A stretch of 64,000 nt of DNA from positions 744,001-808,000 of the forward strand of contig NZ_CP038143.1 of the NCBI RefSeq assembly GCF_006542375.1, given 5' to 3'. Each line of letters starts with the position of its first letter. The stretch's first letter is position 1. A program made the translations under genes and the position numbers. The notes under the pieces were generated by a model. It worked only from the letters and a program-made list of their open reading frames with translations. It did not search any database and was not told where the DNA came from. Below, piece by piece: positions 1-8,106 of the stretch. Source of the DNA: Oecophyllibacter saccharovorans (GTDB lineage Bacteria; Pseudomonadota; Alphaproteobacteria; Acetobacterales; Acetobacteraceae).

Positions 1-98
1 GATTAACATAGCTCAAACTACCCCATTTGGCAGCAGAATTAGATTCTAAATCCTTATTCCTAAAATTGTCAAGGCCGATTTCTATAATTTTAAATCAT

Positions 99-143
99 AA
101 AAAAAACCGCCTCATCCCATAGAGAAACAAGACGGTTTTTTCC
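99..143 (-). terminator. Rho-independent terminator of the cold-shock gene
   Basis: On the minus strand an imperfect stem with arms AAAAAACCG and CGGTTTTTT (one internal mismatch, then two further pairs) is followed by a long run of T. It lies about 60 bases downstream of the cold-shock gene stop. The A/T-rich arms would also allow function in the plus direction. Confidence 0.75.
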
Positions 144-205
144 GACCTAGCTTTCAGGCGTCAACGCGCTGACAGGCCAGGCAGGCTGAATTCGGTCTGG
201 TGGTC

Positions 206-412
206 TCAGACGGTCTTCAGGTTCACGGCGGACACTTTACCGTTGCGGCCGCGTTCCAGGTCGTAGGAGACCTTCTGGTTTTCGGGCAGATCCTTCATGC
301 CGGCCTGCTCGACTGCGGAAATGTGCACGAACACGTCGTCGCCGCCGTCTTCAGGTGCGATGAAACCATAACCCTTGGTGGGATTGAACCACTTCACGGT
401 GCCTGCGCTCAT
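206..412 (-). CDS. cspA: Cold-shock domain protein (CspA family)
   Basis: This 68-residue protein is a single cold-shock OB-fold domain, which binds single-stranded RNA and DNA and acts as an RNA chaperone in the cytoplasm. The RNP1-like segment KGYGFI (residues 13-18) and the RNP2-like segment VFVHIS (27-32) are both intact, and the start GTVKWFN is typical. Length matches the family. The start is supported by AAAAGGAG seven bases upstream. The gene stands alone, with about 185 bases before the neighbouring hemN end; on the minus strand this leader contains a TATAA-like element and a GC-rich hairpin, which would suit the long structured leaders of csp genes, but cold induction is inference. 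Alphaproteobacteria carry several paralogues, so the exact paralogue name is uncertain. Confidence 0.95.
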   Translation of the reverse strand: MSAGTVKWFNPTKGYGFIAPEDGGDDVFVHISAVEQAGMKDLPENQKVSYDLERGRNGKVSAVNLKTV

Positions 413-597
413 TGCAAGCTCCTTTTCTTCAATTCACATTGGCGGCGGGGAAAACGGCCCCACCCTTATAATGCCCTACGGGACATCACCCCGCCACATG
501 CGGCGTGAACCCGTAGAATTACCCAATGTCGTTCTCTACCCCTAGCATGACCCCCGGGGGAAAGCGAGAGGAATCACCCATTCTCTTTCAAACGGGT

Positions 598-2064
598 TCA
601 GACGGCGCTTGAATGCCGCGCCACCCCGTCGCGCCTGAGGTGCTGGTCAAACACGGCGGCCACATTGCGCACGAAAAGGCGCGCCTCTTCAGGCACGCAC
701 ACTACGTCCCCTTCCAGCGTGACAAGGCCGTCCGCCACCATCGGCGCCAGGGCGGCGCGCTCGGCTGCGAAGTCTTCCTCTGCGTTGAAGCGACGGCACT
801 GGGCGGCGAGATCCACCTGCAGGAAGGTCATGAGTTGCTCTATCACCGCAGCACGCAGGCGATCCTGGCCGCGCCGCGTCACGCCGCGCCAGGTGGGCAG
901 TCCGCCTGTGCGCTCCACCCCGTCCTCCCCGGTCAGGGCCCGGCGATAGGCAGCTGCGCTGACGGCGTTCTGCGTCAGGCCCTGGGGAAAGGCCGAGATG
1001 GCGGAAGCCCCGAGCCCGACCAGGATATCTGAATCATCAGTCGTATAACCCTGAAAATTACGGCGCAGCGTGCCGTCCTCCAGCGCACGGGCCATGCTGT
1101 CGCTCGGCAGCGCGTAATGATCCAGCCCCACCACGACATAGCCTGCCTCGCGCAACACGCGGTCAATGGCCTCGCGCTGCTCGAAGCGCGCATCACTGTC
1201 GGGCAGCAGGTTTTCATCAATCAGCTTCTGACGCTTCTCTTTCCACGGCACATGGGCGTAGCCGAACACGGCCAGGCGGTCCGGGCGCAGGGCGGCGATG
1301 GAACGGGCGGTGCGTGTCACGCTTTCCGTCGTCTGGCGCGGCAGGCCGTAGATCAGGTCGATATTGACCGAAGCGATGCCGGCACCGCGCATCTCGGCAA
1401 TGCACGCTTCCGTCTGCGCGCGGCTCTGGATGCGCCCGGCTGCCTTCTGCACCGCCGGGTCGATGTCCTGCACCCCGAGGCTGACGCGGTTGAAACCGAG
1501 CTCAGCCAGCAGCGCGCCGCAGCCGGGCGGCACATTGCGCGGGTCAAGCTCGATCGAGACCTCCGCATCCGGCGTGAGCGGCCATTGCGCGCGTGCCGCC
1601 GCCATCACGGCCCGCAGGCTCTCGGCAGGCAGGGAGGTAGGCGTGCCCCCGCCCCAATGCAGATGGGTGACCGGATGGCCCGGACCCGTCAGCTGGCCCA
1701 CGCGCGCCACTTCCTCCAGCAACTGCCTACCATAGGCGAGCCGGCGTTCCTCATGGCGCACCACAGACGTGTTGCAGGCGCAGAAACTGCACAATTCATC
1801 ACAGAACGGCACGTGAAAATAAAGCGAGAAGGAGGCACCCGGCGCCAGGTCCTCCAGCCACCCGGCCAGTGTGGCTGAGCCTGTCGCTTCAGTGAACTGC
1901 ACGGCCGTGGGGTAGCTGGTATAGCGCGGCAACTGGCCGCTGTAGCGGGCCAGAAGCGCTTTCTGACGCGCTGAATCGAAGCCCGCTTCCCGGGGAACGG
2001 CAGAAGCGGGCTTGTCGGGAGTAAAGGCAGGGCTTGGCCCGAAAGGAACAGAAGAAGCGCTCAT
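598..2064 (-). CDS. hemN: Oxygen-independent coproporphyrinogen III oxidase (radical SAM)
   Basis: This 488-residue radical SAM enzyme would oxidatively decarboxylate coproporphyrinogen III to protoporphyrinogen IX in haem synthesis without oxygen. The cluster motif CDELCSFCAC (around residue 88), the following GGGTPT motif and the QSRAQTEA/DLIYGLP region are all HemN-like, and the C-terminal HemN domain is present. Its length is close to the 450-490 of true HemN and longer than most HemW proteins. A GGGAG sequence lies 12 bases before the ATG, a rather long spacing. It is followed by no partner gene. The first 30 residues are low-complexity, so the start may be later. No FNR-type site was found upstream. 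Confidence 0.93.
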   Translation of the reverse strand: MSASSVPFGPSPAFTPDKPASAVPREAGFDSARQKALLARYSGQLPRYTSYPTAVQFTEATGSATLAGWLEDLAPGASFSLYFHVPFCDELCSFCACNTSVVRHEERRLAYGRQLLEEVARVGQLTGPGHPVTHLHWGGGTPTSLPAESLRAVMAAARAQWPLTPDAEVSIELDPRNVPPGCGALLAELGFNRVSLGVQDIDPAVQKAAGRIQSRAQTEACIAEMRGAGIASVNIDLIYGLPRQTTESVTRTARSIAALRPDRLAVFGYAHVPWKEKRQKLIDENLLPDSDARFEQREAIDRVLREAGYVVVGLDHYALPSDSMARALEDGTLRRNFQGYTTDDSDILVGLGASAISAFPQGLTQNAVSAAAYRRALTGEDGVERTGGLPTWRGVTRRGQDRLRAAVIEQLMTFLQVDLAAQCRRFNAEEDFAAERAALAPMVADGLVTLEGDVVCVPEEARLFVRNVAAVFDQHLRRDGVARHSSAV

Positions 2065-2117
2065 GCCCCGTGCATACTCCCGCGCGGGGAACGTGCCAAG
2101 CGACCGCCTGAGCCCGT

Positions 2118-2145
2118 GTTCAGGTACCTGGGTTCAGGTACCGGG
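2118..2145. repeat. 14-bp tandem duplication over a stop codon
   Basis: GTTCAGGTACCTGG is followed directly by GTTCAGGTACCGGG (13 of 14 identical). The second copy holds the TGA stop of the small minus-strand gene that ends at 2134, so the duplication repeats the last codons and stop just past the gene. Confidence 0.85.
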
Positions 2146-2442
2146 CTTCAGCTTGTTCCAGTCCTCGCCCAGCTTGGGGTCTGCAGCCAACGCCTTCTCG
2201 GCTGACCAGCCGCCAGCCCGCAGCTCCTGCAGAGACTTGTGCGTGCGCAGCACTTCATGGGCACAGGTGCGGATCAGGGCTGCCTGCTCAGGGGTGATGT
2301 GGCCCAGCGCCAGAGAGCGACCGACATCCATCAGGGCCGCTTCAGCATGGTCGCGATCGATCACCGGCCAGGCGCGGCGGGCCATGAGGGCGAAAGCCGT
2401 ATCCGGCAGGGCTTCGCGTTCAGCTTCAGTAAGACGTGCCAT
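2134..2442 (-). CDS. Small DUF6582-like protein
   Basis: This 102-residue cytoplasmic protein begins MARLTEAEREALPDTAFAL, a pattern I recognise from the N-terminus of DUF6582-type proteins, where it is followed by a 'pi.Dr.HAe.AL' stretch; here that is PVIDRDHAEAALMDVG. These proteins also occur in phage and mobile contexts, and no biochemical role is known to me. The remainder is predicted helical, with no membrane segment or cysteine pair. AAGG lies about eight bases before the ATG. It is transcribed in the same direction as hemN and begins about 130 bases from the divergent YnfA gene. The stop sits inside a tandem 14-bp duplication. Confidence 0.7.
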   Translation of the reverse strand: MARLTEAEREALPDTAFALMARRAWPVIDRDHAEAALMDVGRSLALGHITPEQAALIRTCAHEVLRTHKSLQELRAGGWSAEKALAADPKLGEDWNKLKPGT

Positions 2443-2570
2443 AGAAGGAGCCTTTCAATACTTCATTACAGAAGGGGTTCAGTGCTGCGGGGTGTTGCAC
2501 CAAGCGTGCCCGCCTATACTCCTATAGGCTCGCCTGCGCCCGCAAGCCCATTGATGAAAGCCCATCCCTC

Positions 2571-2987
2571 ATGCGCCAGCTGCCTGCCTTTCTCGCCCGC
2601 TTTTTTCCGGACCATAATCTGTCAGCCGGTCTGGCCGGAGAGCTGGCATCGCTGGCGCTGTACGTCCTGGCGGCACTGGCGGAAATCGCAGGGTGTTCCG
2701 CCTTCTGGGCCTGGCGGCGCACAGGCGCCAGCGCCTGGTGGCTGGCTGGAGGGCTGATCTGCCTGGTCTTGTTTGCGTGGTTGCTGACCTTCGCCCCTTC
2801 TGATCAGGCCGGACGCGCCTTTGCAGCTTATGGCGGGATTTATATCGTCACTGCTCTGCTGTGGCTCTGGCTTGTAGAAGGTACGCGCCCCACCTGGTGG
2901 GATCTGGCAGGGGCTGGGTTGGCGCTGCTGGGCGCAGTTGTAATCCTGCTGGGCACGCGTGCCACAGGCGGGCCAGGACGTTTCTGA
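2571..2987 (+). CDS. YnfA/UPF0060 family inner-membrane protein
   Basis: This 138-residue protein has the four hydrophobic helices and hallmark sequences of UPF0060: [14 protein letters not shown] in helix 1 and [12 protein letters not shown] in helix 3. The family resembles small multidrug transporters in size and fold; a transport role is inferred in the literature but not firmly assigned. Normal members are about 108 residues and begin close to the [15 protein letters not shown] helix, so the first 25-30 residues here are an extension or the real start lies later; no clear ribosome-binding site marks residue 1. The TGA stop is part of a hairpin shared with the convergent hchA gene. Confidence 0.85.
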   Translation: MRQLPAFLARFFPDHNLSAGLAGELASLALYVLAALAEIAGCSAFWAWRRTGASAWWLAGGLICLVLFAWLLTFAPSDQAGRAFAAYGGIYIVTALLWLWLVEGTRPTWWDLAGAGLALLGAVVILLGTRATGGPGRF

Positions 2988-3000
2988 AGTATCAGAAACG
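2979..3000 (+). terminator. Hairpin over the YnfA stop codon
   Basis: CGTTTCTG and CAGAAACG form a perfect 8-bp stem with a six-base loop, followed by CCCTTATTATTT. The stop codon of the YnfA gene lies at the junction of left arm and loop. It sits between two convergent genes and probably ends transcription from the left. Confidence 0.6.
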
Positions 3001-3015
3001 CCCTTATTATTTAAG

Positions 3016-4032
3016 TCAGCCCTGCTTGTCGCCGTAGGCTTCCAACAGGGTGGTGGCCGCCAGTTTTCCCAGCGCCTCTGCAGCCAGGGGGCTGTCACCT
3101 GTCACCAGATGGCGGTCACGGTGCACGCGGCCCAGCTTGGGGCTCGGCAGTACTTTCAGCCCCGCCTGCGTCAGCGCCTCGCCCACATACCAGCGCATTG
3201 GGGCCGGGATATACCCGATATCAGGCAGTTCACGGTCGATCGCATCAGGGAAGGCACAGGTTTCATACCCGGCGAAGGGATTGGGCGCCGGGTCAGCCAG
3301 GCTTTCGGGATCAACGAAATTCAGCGCGTGCTCCAGCTCCGGCAGACTCGCCGACATGAGCGCTACAGAGGCTGAAAGCAGGCAGGCAGGGCCGTGGCAC
3401 AGCGTGATGATGAACTTGTCGGTCGCCAGCGCCTGATTGAGCAGCACACCCACATGCCGGCTCAGCGGAATGTCATTGAGCACTCCGTGGCCGCCGGGCA
3501 CAAACACGGCGATGTATTCATCCTCAGTCGCTTTGGCCGGCTGGGTGCCGTCCTTAGCCGCAGCGACGCGCGACAGCCCTCCCTGCTTGACCACCTCGCG
3601 CAGGTCCAGCGGGGATTCAAGCCGGTCACGGAAGCGCTCATAAGTTGCCGCGATCACCGGATCCTTGTCCGGATAGGCCCAGTTCTCGAACTTCACGTGA
3701 TCGCCTGAAGGCGTTGCGACATCCACCTCAAAGCCGGCTGCAACTATATGGGCCAGCGGCAGGAGGGTTTCCACCGGATGATTGCCGCTCGAGAAATACT
3801 TGCCTTCATGCACCGGCAGGTAGCGCTCCTGCGTGTTGATCATCAGCACCTTTTTACGGCCCTTGTAGGGGTTGGCATAATGGGGCTGGGCCGCGCCTGT
3901 CTGCGGGGCTGTGAAGGCTGCAAGTGAATAGGGGGAGGGGAAATAGGCGCGCATCTCCGCCCGGTCACGCACGGGGCGTTTCGACAGGGTGGAGGGGTCA
4001 GCGGCCGGGGCTTCAGCAGGGGCGGAACACAT
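3016..4032 (-). CDS. hchA: Hsp31-type DJ-1/PfpI protein (glyoxalase III / chaperone)
   Basis: This 338-residue protein belongs to the Hsp31 branch of the DJ-1/PfpI superfamily, whose members act as holding chaperones and convert methylglyoxal to lactate without glutathione. The nucleophile elbow ITLCHGPACLL places the reactive cysteine near residue 212, and the conserved HEGKYFSSGNHPVE, FVPGGHGVLNDIP and HLVTGDSP motifs are present. The frame stays open to 4407, but the start at 4032 is chosen because AAGGAG lies six to seven bases upstream and the longer form adds a segment unlike the family. E. coli HchA has 283 residues; the N-terminal ~40 residues here are Ala/Pro-rich. The upstream region is shared with a divergent lipoprotein gene. 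Confidence 0.92.
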   Translation of the reverse strand: MCSAPAEAPAADPSTLSKRPVRDRAEMRAYFPSPYSLAAFTAPQTGAAQPHYANPYKGRKKVLMINTQERYLPVHEGKYFSSGNHPVETLLPLAHIVAAGFEVDVATPSGDHVKFENWAYPDKDPVIAATYERFRDRLESPLDLREVVKQGGLSRVAAAKDGTQPAKATEDEYIAVFVPGGHGVLNDIPLSRHVGVLLNQALATDKFIITLCHGPACLLSASVALMSASLPELEHALNFVDPESLADPAPNPFAGYETCAFPDAIDRELPDIGYIPAPMRWYVGEALTQAGLKVLPSPKLGRVHRDRHLVTGDSPLAAEALGKLAATTLLEAYGDKQG

Positions 4033-4525
4033 GGGCGGAACTCCTTTGTCTGTCTCCATGAAAGCAAAAAGGCGGCAAGTCCGGCACAGGAAGCCGGCAG
4101 ACCGGCAGGCAAAACCGGAAAACCGCTTCTGCCCGGAACCGGCAGAAGGGAAAGAAACGGATTGGAAATCGGCAGGGCATCTGCCGGAAGGCCAGGTAGT
4201 GGAGAGAATATCGGGCCAGAAAGGGCATCTTTCAGTAAAACCACTGTCGCCAAGATTACCCAGGCCCTGCAACCCTTGATTGCCCATAGCTGCTCTGAAC
4301 TGCAGGCAGAGGTTGCAGCCGCTCGAACCACTGACAGTTCTGCCAGTTCTGCGGCCGTTTTGATTTGATCTGGTCTGAGCCCAGCTCAAAAGAAAGCTTT
4401 TGTTCACCTGGCTTTTGCAAATGTCCGACCTCCTCTAAACTGCCGCGACAGTGCAGGCCCGAAAGACAGCGAGAACGTGATAACAGGCCACGCAGGGCGT
4501 GCCGGGCAGAACAGAGGAGAGAGTG
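4033..4525. other. Divergent intergenic region with a strong hairpin
   Basis: This 493-base region lies between hchA (leftward) and a lipoprotein gene (rightward). It holds a perfect 8-bp inverted repeat, CTTCTGCC / GGCAGAAG with a seven-base loop, at 4126-4148, and a tandem pair CCGGCAGA-CCGGCAGG at 4094-4109. Both are on the hchA side and would be in its 5' leader or promoter. No convincing additional gene was found. Confidence 0.5.
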
Positions 4526-5380
4526 ATGGGAAAGAAGGTCAGCCACGCGAATCGGTTTAACAGGCAATTTCTGCTGGCCAGCCTGGCCCTGCTGGGCAGC
4601 CTGGCGGCCTGCAGCAGTGGCACAGCGGGGCTGAAGACCTCGCGCCAGACCGGCACCTTTGTCGGCAATCATCCGGTCGGCTGCATGGTTCTGGCCCCTT
4701 TCTGCCCCATGCTGCAGGCCTATACCCTGCTGCCTGAAAAAGCACCGCCCCAGCCGGCCGATCCGGTCTGGGCAACCGCCAAGGCGATGGAGGACTGCGC
4801 TGACAAATACGGCGAACGCAAACAGGCCGGCGAACTGGCGAGCTGCCAGAACGAGGCCTTCACGCAATGGGGCCAGAAGGGCGGCATGAATGCAGCCGCC
4901 CTTACCGCTGCCACCGAAGCCAACAGCGCCAATGCCGCCCAGGTGGCCTCCAAGGCCATGCCGGCCGAGATGGCCAGGCTGAGCTGGAACGGGCTGATGG
5001 AACGCGCCACGCTCGACAGCCCGCCAACGGCTTATACCCCCAATGCTGATGTGGTGCCGTCCTCGCTTCTGGGCTGGCAGCAGCATGAATGTGCGGCACG
5101 TTACGGCTCGGTCAACCGGCAGCTCTACGTCTATCAGGCCATGTGCGACAATGCGGCCCTGATGGCCTGGGCGCGCCGCAGCCACGTGCCTTATGAGAAG
5201 ATCCAGCCCATGATGGATGGCAACCTGCAGATCAGCTACCAGGAACAGTCCCAGAAGCTGGATCGTGAACAGGCGCAGATGCAGCGTGACGCGCTGACCA
5301 AGGCCAGCGGGCTGGATTTCAGCATTCCCCAGAACAAGAATGTCTTCCCCGGCAACGCGCCCAAAGCCGCAACGCCCTGA
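4526..5380 (+). CDS. Exported lipoprotein of unknown function
   Basis: This 284-residue protein begins with a positively charged n-region, a hydrophobic stretch and the lipobox SLAAC, so it is probably anchored in an envelope membrane. AGAGGAGAG lies just upstream of the ATG at 4526. The mature part contains several Cys residues and a long region rich in Ala, Gln and Met with little hydrophobicity. The segments ADKYGERKQAGELASCQNE and LLGWQQHECAARYGSVN look like a repeated alpha-helical 'C..y' unit. I recognise no family. It precedes the array of four exported paralogues on the same strand with a gap of about 115 bases, so it may be co-transcribed with them. Confidence 0.75.
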   Translation: MGKKVSHANRFNRQFLLASLALLGSLAACSSGTAGLKTSRQTGTFVGNHPVGCMVLAPFCPMLQAYTLLPEKAPPQPADPVWATAKAMEDCADKYGERKQAGELASCQNEAFTQWGQKGGMNAAALTAATEANSANAAQVASKAMPAEMARLSWNGLMERATLDSPPTAYTPNADVVPSSLLGWQQHECAARYGSVNRQLYVYQAMCDNAALMAWARRSHVPYEKIQPMMDGNLQISYQEQSQKLDREQAQMQRDALTKASGLDFSIPQNKNVFPGNAPKAATP

Positions 5381-5497
5381 GACTTTCCCCAGAGCCCTGC
5401 CCCTAATCCTCCGGCAAGGAAAACCCCTCCTGTGTCCCGCCCAGCTTTCCCAGTGCGCCTCCGGGCGCGCCACGCTCTGTCTCCCTCAAGTCCGGGG

Positions 5498-6265
5498 ATG
5501 ACAACTCCGGATCGAGCCATGCCGTGCAGGGCGGGACTGCTCGGCGCAGGTCTGCTCAGCCTGGCCGCCGGGCTCGGGCTGATGGGGGGAAGTGTCGAGG
5601 CAAAACCACCCGCGCCCATTCCTCTCGCGCCCCCGGTGAAAATCGCCCAGGCCGGTCCCTGGCAGCTCTACCGTGTGCCCAGAGCCACGCCTGCTGCAGG
5701 AAATCCGGCCTCAGATACGGCGGCTTGCATGCTGACCTACACTTCACGCATGCAGGCACGCACGCCGCTGGTTCTGAGCGCTGATGCGCGGGAGCTGAGC
5801 GTGGGCAGCCAGGATCCAGCAGATGACTTTTCCCCCAATGAAGTGGAAAAACTGACGGTGCGGGCCGGCAGCTTCGACCGCACTTTCCGCGTCCGGGGCA
5901 CGGAAACTGAGCCGGGGCTGATGCGCGGACGCGTGCGCCGGCGCTGGCGTGCGCCTCTTCTCGATGCCCTTGGCAGCACCCTTACCGTCTCGGTGCAGAT
6001 CAACAATCAGCGGCCCCATCCCCTGAAGATGATCGGCGCCCGCCCCCTGTTGGACGGGTTCCGCCAGTGCGCCCGCCAGGCTGGTTTCCTCAAGGCCCTT
6101 GGAGAGAAGCCCTCTGGCGCGACTGCTCCACAAACGCGCGCTGGAAACAAGCAGAACGCCCAGGCGCAGGCGCAACAGAACCCAGGGCAGGCGGGTCTGC
6201 AGAAACCGGCTGTCCCGGCTCTTCCTGAAGAGGCGACTCCGACCCTGTATCTCGCGCCTTCCTGA
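5498..6265 (+). CDS. Exported two-cysteine paralogue 1 of 4
   Basis: This 255-residue protein has an N-terminal signal peptide ending near SVEAKP and is the first of four tandem related proteins. Shared elements are GPWQLYRV, a first cysteine (TAACMLTY), PLVLSADARELSV, LTVRAGSFDRTFRV, a LLDAL helix and the C-terminal LLDGFRQCARQAGF. A Gln/Ala/Pro-rich tail of about 50 residues follows and is absent from the others. The two conserved cysteines could form a disulfide in the periplasm. No clear ribosome-binding site fixes the start: a GTG at 5432 and an ATG at 5519 are also in frame. Function is unknown. Confidence 0.72.
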   Translation: MTTPDRAMPCRAGLLGAGLLSLAAGLGLMGGSVEAKPPAPIPLAPPVKIAQAGPWQLYRVPRATPAAGNPASDTAACMLTYTSRMQARTPLVLSADARELSVGSQDPADDFSPNEVEKLTVRAGSFDRTFRVRGTETEPGLMRGRVRRRWRAPLLDALGSTLTVSVQINNQRPHPLKMIGARPLLDGFRQCARQAGFLKALGEKPSGATAPQTRAGNKQNAQAQAQQNPGQAGLQKPAVPALPEEATPTLYLAPS

Positions 6266-6403
6266 CCCCTTCCTGAAAAACCTGCTTTCTGCTAAGTCGG
6301 GCCCGTATTACCCCATCCCGCCGCCGTTTCACTTTCAGCCCCTTTCCAGCGCCTCTACCGGCCCGGAACAGGCTTTGCGCTGATCGTTTCGACAGGAAAA
6401 TCC

Positions 6404-7060
6404 ATGCGCCTTCACGCCCTTTCTTCCCCGGTTCCCTACCTCGCTTCCGGCCTGGTCGCTCTGGCGGTGGGGGTCGGCAGCCTTGCCGACGGTCTGACAA
6501 GCAGCGCCCAGGCCGGAGCAGCGGTGGCGCCTGCGCCGGCCACGGCTTCAATGCCCGCACCCGATCCGGAAGCCCTCCCGCCAGGCGTGGAGATCCTGGC
6601 GACAGGCGGCGACTGGCTGGCGATGAAAGATCTCGGCAACAAGGATTCCGGCGGCCAGCCCATCTGCGCCGCCCTGAACGTAGAACAGGACGGCGACATG
6701 GCCCCGCTGATGCTGCGCGCCGACCGGGACGGGCTGGAACTGCGCACCGCCAGCATCGACTGGGCCCTCACACCCCGGGCCCACGGCACCCTGACCGTCA
6801 AGGCCGGCAAATACGAGCGGACCTTCATGGTGTTCGATGGGGATGCTCACGTGCTGGGCACCTTTATCACGCCTCAGGCCATGCGCACCCTCCTCCATGC
6901 GCTGGAAACAAGTAAAACGGCCAGCCTCCAGTTCGGCAACCGGACACTGGTGAAGCTCGATATGCAGGGCGCTGACAAAGTGCTGAAAACTTTCGCGGCC
7001 TGCGCGACCCGTTCCGGCTTTGCCGAGCTAAACACCACGCCCCGCACCTCTCCCTTCTGA
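6404..7060 (+). CDS. Exported two-cysteine paralogue 2 of 4
   Basis: This 218-residue protein has a signal peptide (hydrophobic residues 12-30) and a Pro/Ala-rich linker before the conserved domain. The domain runs GDWLAMKD, PICAALNVE, PLMLRADRDGLELRT, LTVKAGKYERTFMVFDGD, AMRTLLHALE and VLKTFAACATRSGF. It is closest to paralogue 4, sharing APLM and the GLELRT motif almost exactly. ACAGGA lies eight bases before the ATG. It ends in TSPF, and paralogue 3 ends in KSPF. It is 138 bases downstream of paralogue 1, so a common transcript is possible. No enzymatic motif is visible. Confidence 0.75.
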   Translation: MRLHALSSPVPYLASGLVALAVGVGSLADGLTSSAQAGAAVAPAPATASMPAPDPEALPPGVEILATGGDWLAMKDLGNKDSGGQPICAALNVEQDGDMAPLMLRADRDGLELRTASIDWALTPRAHGTLTVKAGKYERTFMVFDGDAHVLGTFITPQAMRTLLHALETSKTASLQFGNRTLVKLDMQGADKVLKTFAACATRSGFAELNTTPRTSPF

Positions 7061-7181
7061 GTCTCACTGACTTCTCACCAGCCCCCAGGGCCTGCGGATC
7101 AGGGCCGTGCGGCCCTGCGCCGTCGGGCTGGGCCGGTATATTACGCCTCATCCGACAACGATCTGATGCCATCGCCTGTTC

Positions 7182-8084
7182 ATGCACTCTTCCGCTTTTT
7201 CCTGCTCCAAACCCTCTCACATCCTTTACCTGCGTCCACCTGGGCTGGCCCGGTCGCGCTTGAAAGGATGGCAGAAACTGCCAGCAGGCCTGAGGGCAGC
7301 CGCCTTCAGCGCCGCGGTAATGGCCTGCCCCAGCACAGCGCTCGGGCAAGCGGAGCCGCTGCTTGAGCATCGCCTGGTTGACAGCCAGGGCGGCGCCTGG
7401 CTGGCCACACACCACATAGATGCCCGCAGCCAGAGAACCGATGAATGCGCTCTCACCTATCTCCTGGCGCCTGGAGATGATCCGCTCGGGCTGCAGGCCT
7501 CGCGTCGCGGTTTTGCGCTGCACAGCTACAATGCCCACTGGCGTCTGGTACCGCGGACGCGGCTGCATTCAGCCACAAGGTCGGGCCTCGGCAGCGCACG
7601 CAGCGGTGGCAGGGCCGATCACAGCGGCTTACATACCCACCTGGCCCTCCCGCATACCCAAGGCACACTGGAGATCAGTGCCGGGCATTATCAGTCCCGC
7701 TTCACCCTCCACGCAGCCACCCCCCATCTGCTGGTCGGCACTCTGACCGCCGGCCAGACAGAGCGCCTGCTCAATGCGCTTGAGGACCACAATACAGCCT
7801 GGATGACCTTCAGCGGCTCTGTCGGCTCCGGGCTGGAAACGCCTGATGACAGAGCCAAGGCCAGAAACCTGGACATCAGGGAAGAAGAGGAGGACAAGGA
7901 AATCATCACCCTGCCCGCTGCCCGATCCGGCAAGAGGGTGATGCTGGCCCTGCGGCCCACCCATCTCCATCCCGCCCCGAGCGGCGAAGGAACGCAGGAA
8001 GCACTGGAGGCCTTCCGCAAATGCATCAATCAGGCTGGGCTGGGTGATTTTGCCATGACCCCGCATGTCAAAAGCCCGTTCTAA
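7182..8084 (+). CDS. Exported two-cysteine paralogue 3 of 4, with insertions
   Basis: At 300 residues this is the longest and most divergent of the four tandem paralogues. The conserved frame is GAWLATHHI, ECALTYLL, DPLGLQASRRGFALHS, GTLEISAGHYQSRFTL, RLLNALE and ALEAFRKCINQAGL, ending in KSPF. Two insertions distinguish it: a His/Ser/Arg-rich loop around residues 120-160 and an acidic segment REEEEDKE around 230. The signal-like hydrophobic stretch begins only after about residue 30, so the true start may lie downstream of 7182; there is no clear ribosome-binding site. Its stop is 22 bases before the start of paralogue 4. Confidence 0.7.
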   Translation: MHSSAFSCSKPSHILYLRPPGLARSRLKGWQKLPAGLRAAAFSAAVMACPSTALGQAEPLLEHRLVDSQGGAWLATHHIDARSQRTDECALTYLLAPGDDPLGLQASRRGFALHSYNAHWRLVPRTRLHSATRSGLGSARSGGRADHSGLHTHLALPHTQGTLEISAGHYQSRFTLHAATPHLLVGTLTAGQTERLLNALEDHNTAWMTFSGSVGSGLETPDDRAKARNLDIREEEEDKEIITLPAARSGKRVMLALRPTHLHPAPSGEGTQEALEAFRKCINQAGLGDFAMTPHVKSPF

Positions 8085-8106
8085 TTCTTTTTCAGGAGGC
8101 GTCCCC

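Noticed and set aside
2052..2090. A four-codon upstream ORF (M-H-G-A) overlapping the hemN start
   Set aside because: The only ribosome-binding sequence lies one base from its ATG, which is too close to be used, so a leader peptide is not supported.
4033..4407. An extra 125 in-frame codons before the Hsp31-type gene
   Set aside because: They are rich in Cys, Arg and Ser, unlike the family, and a good ribosome-binding site supports the shorter form.
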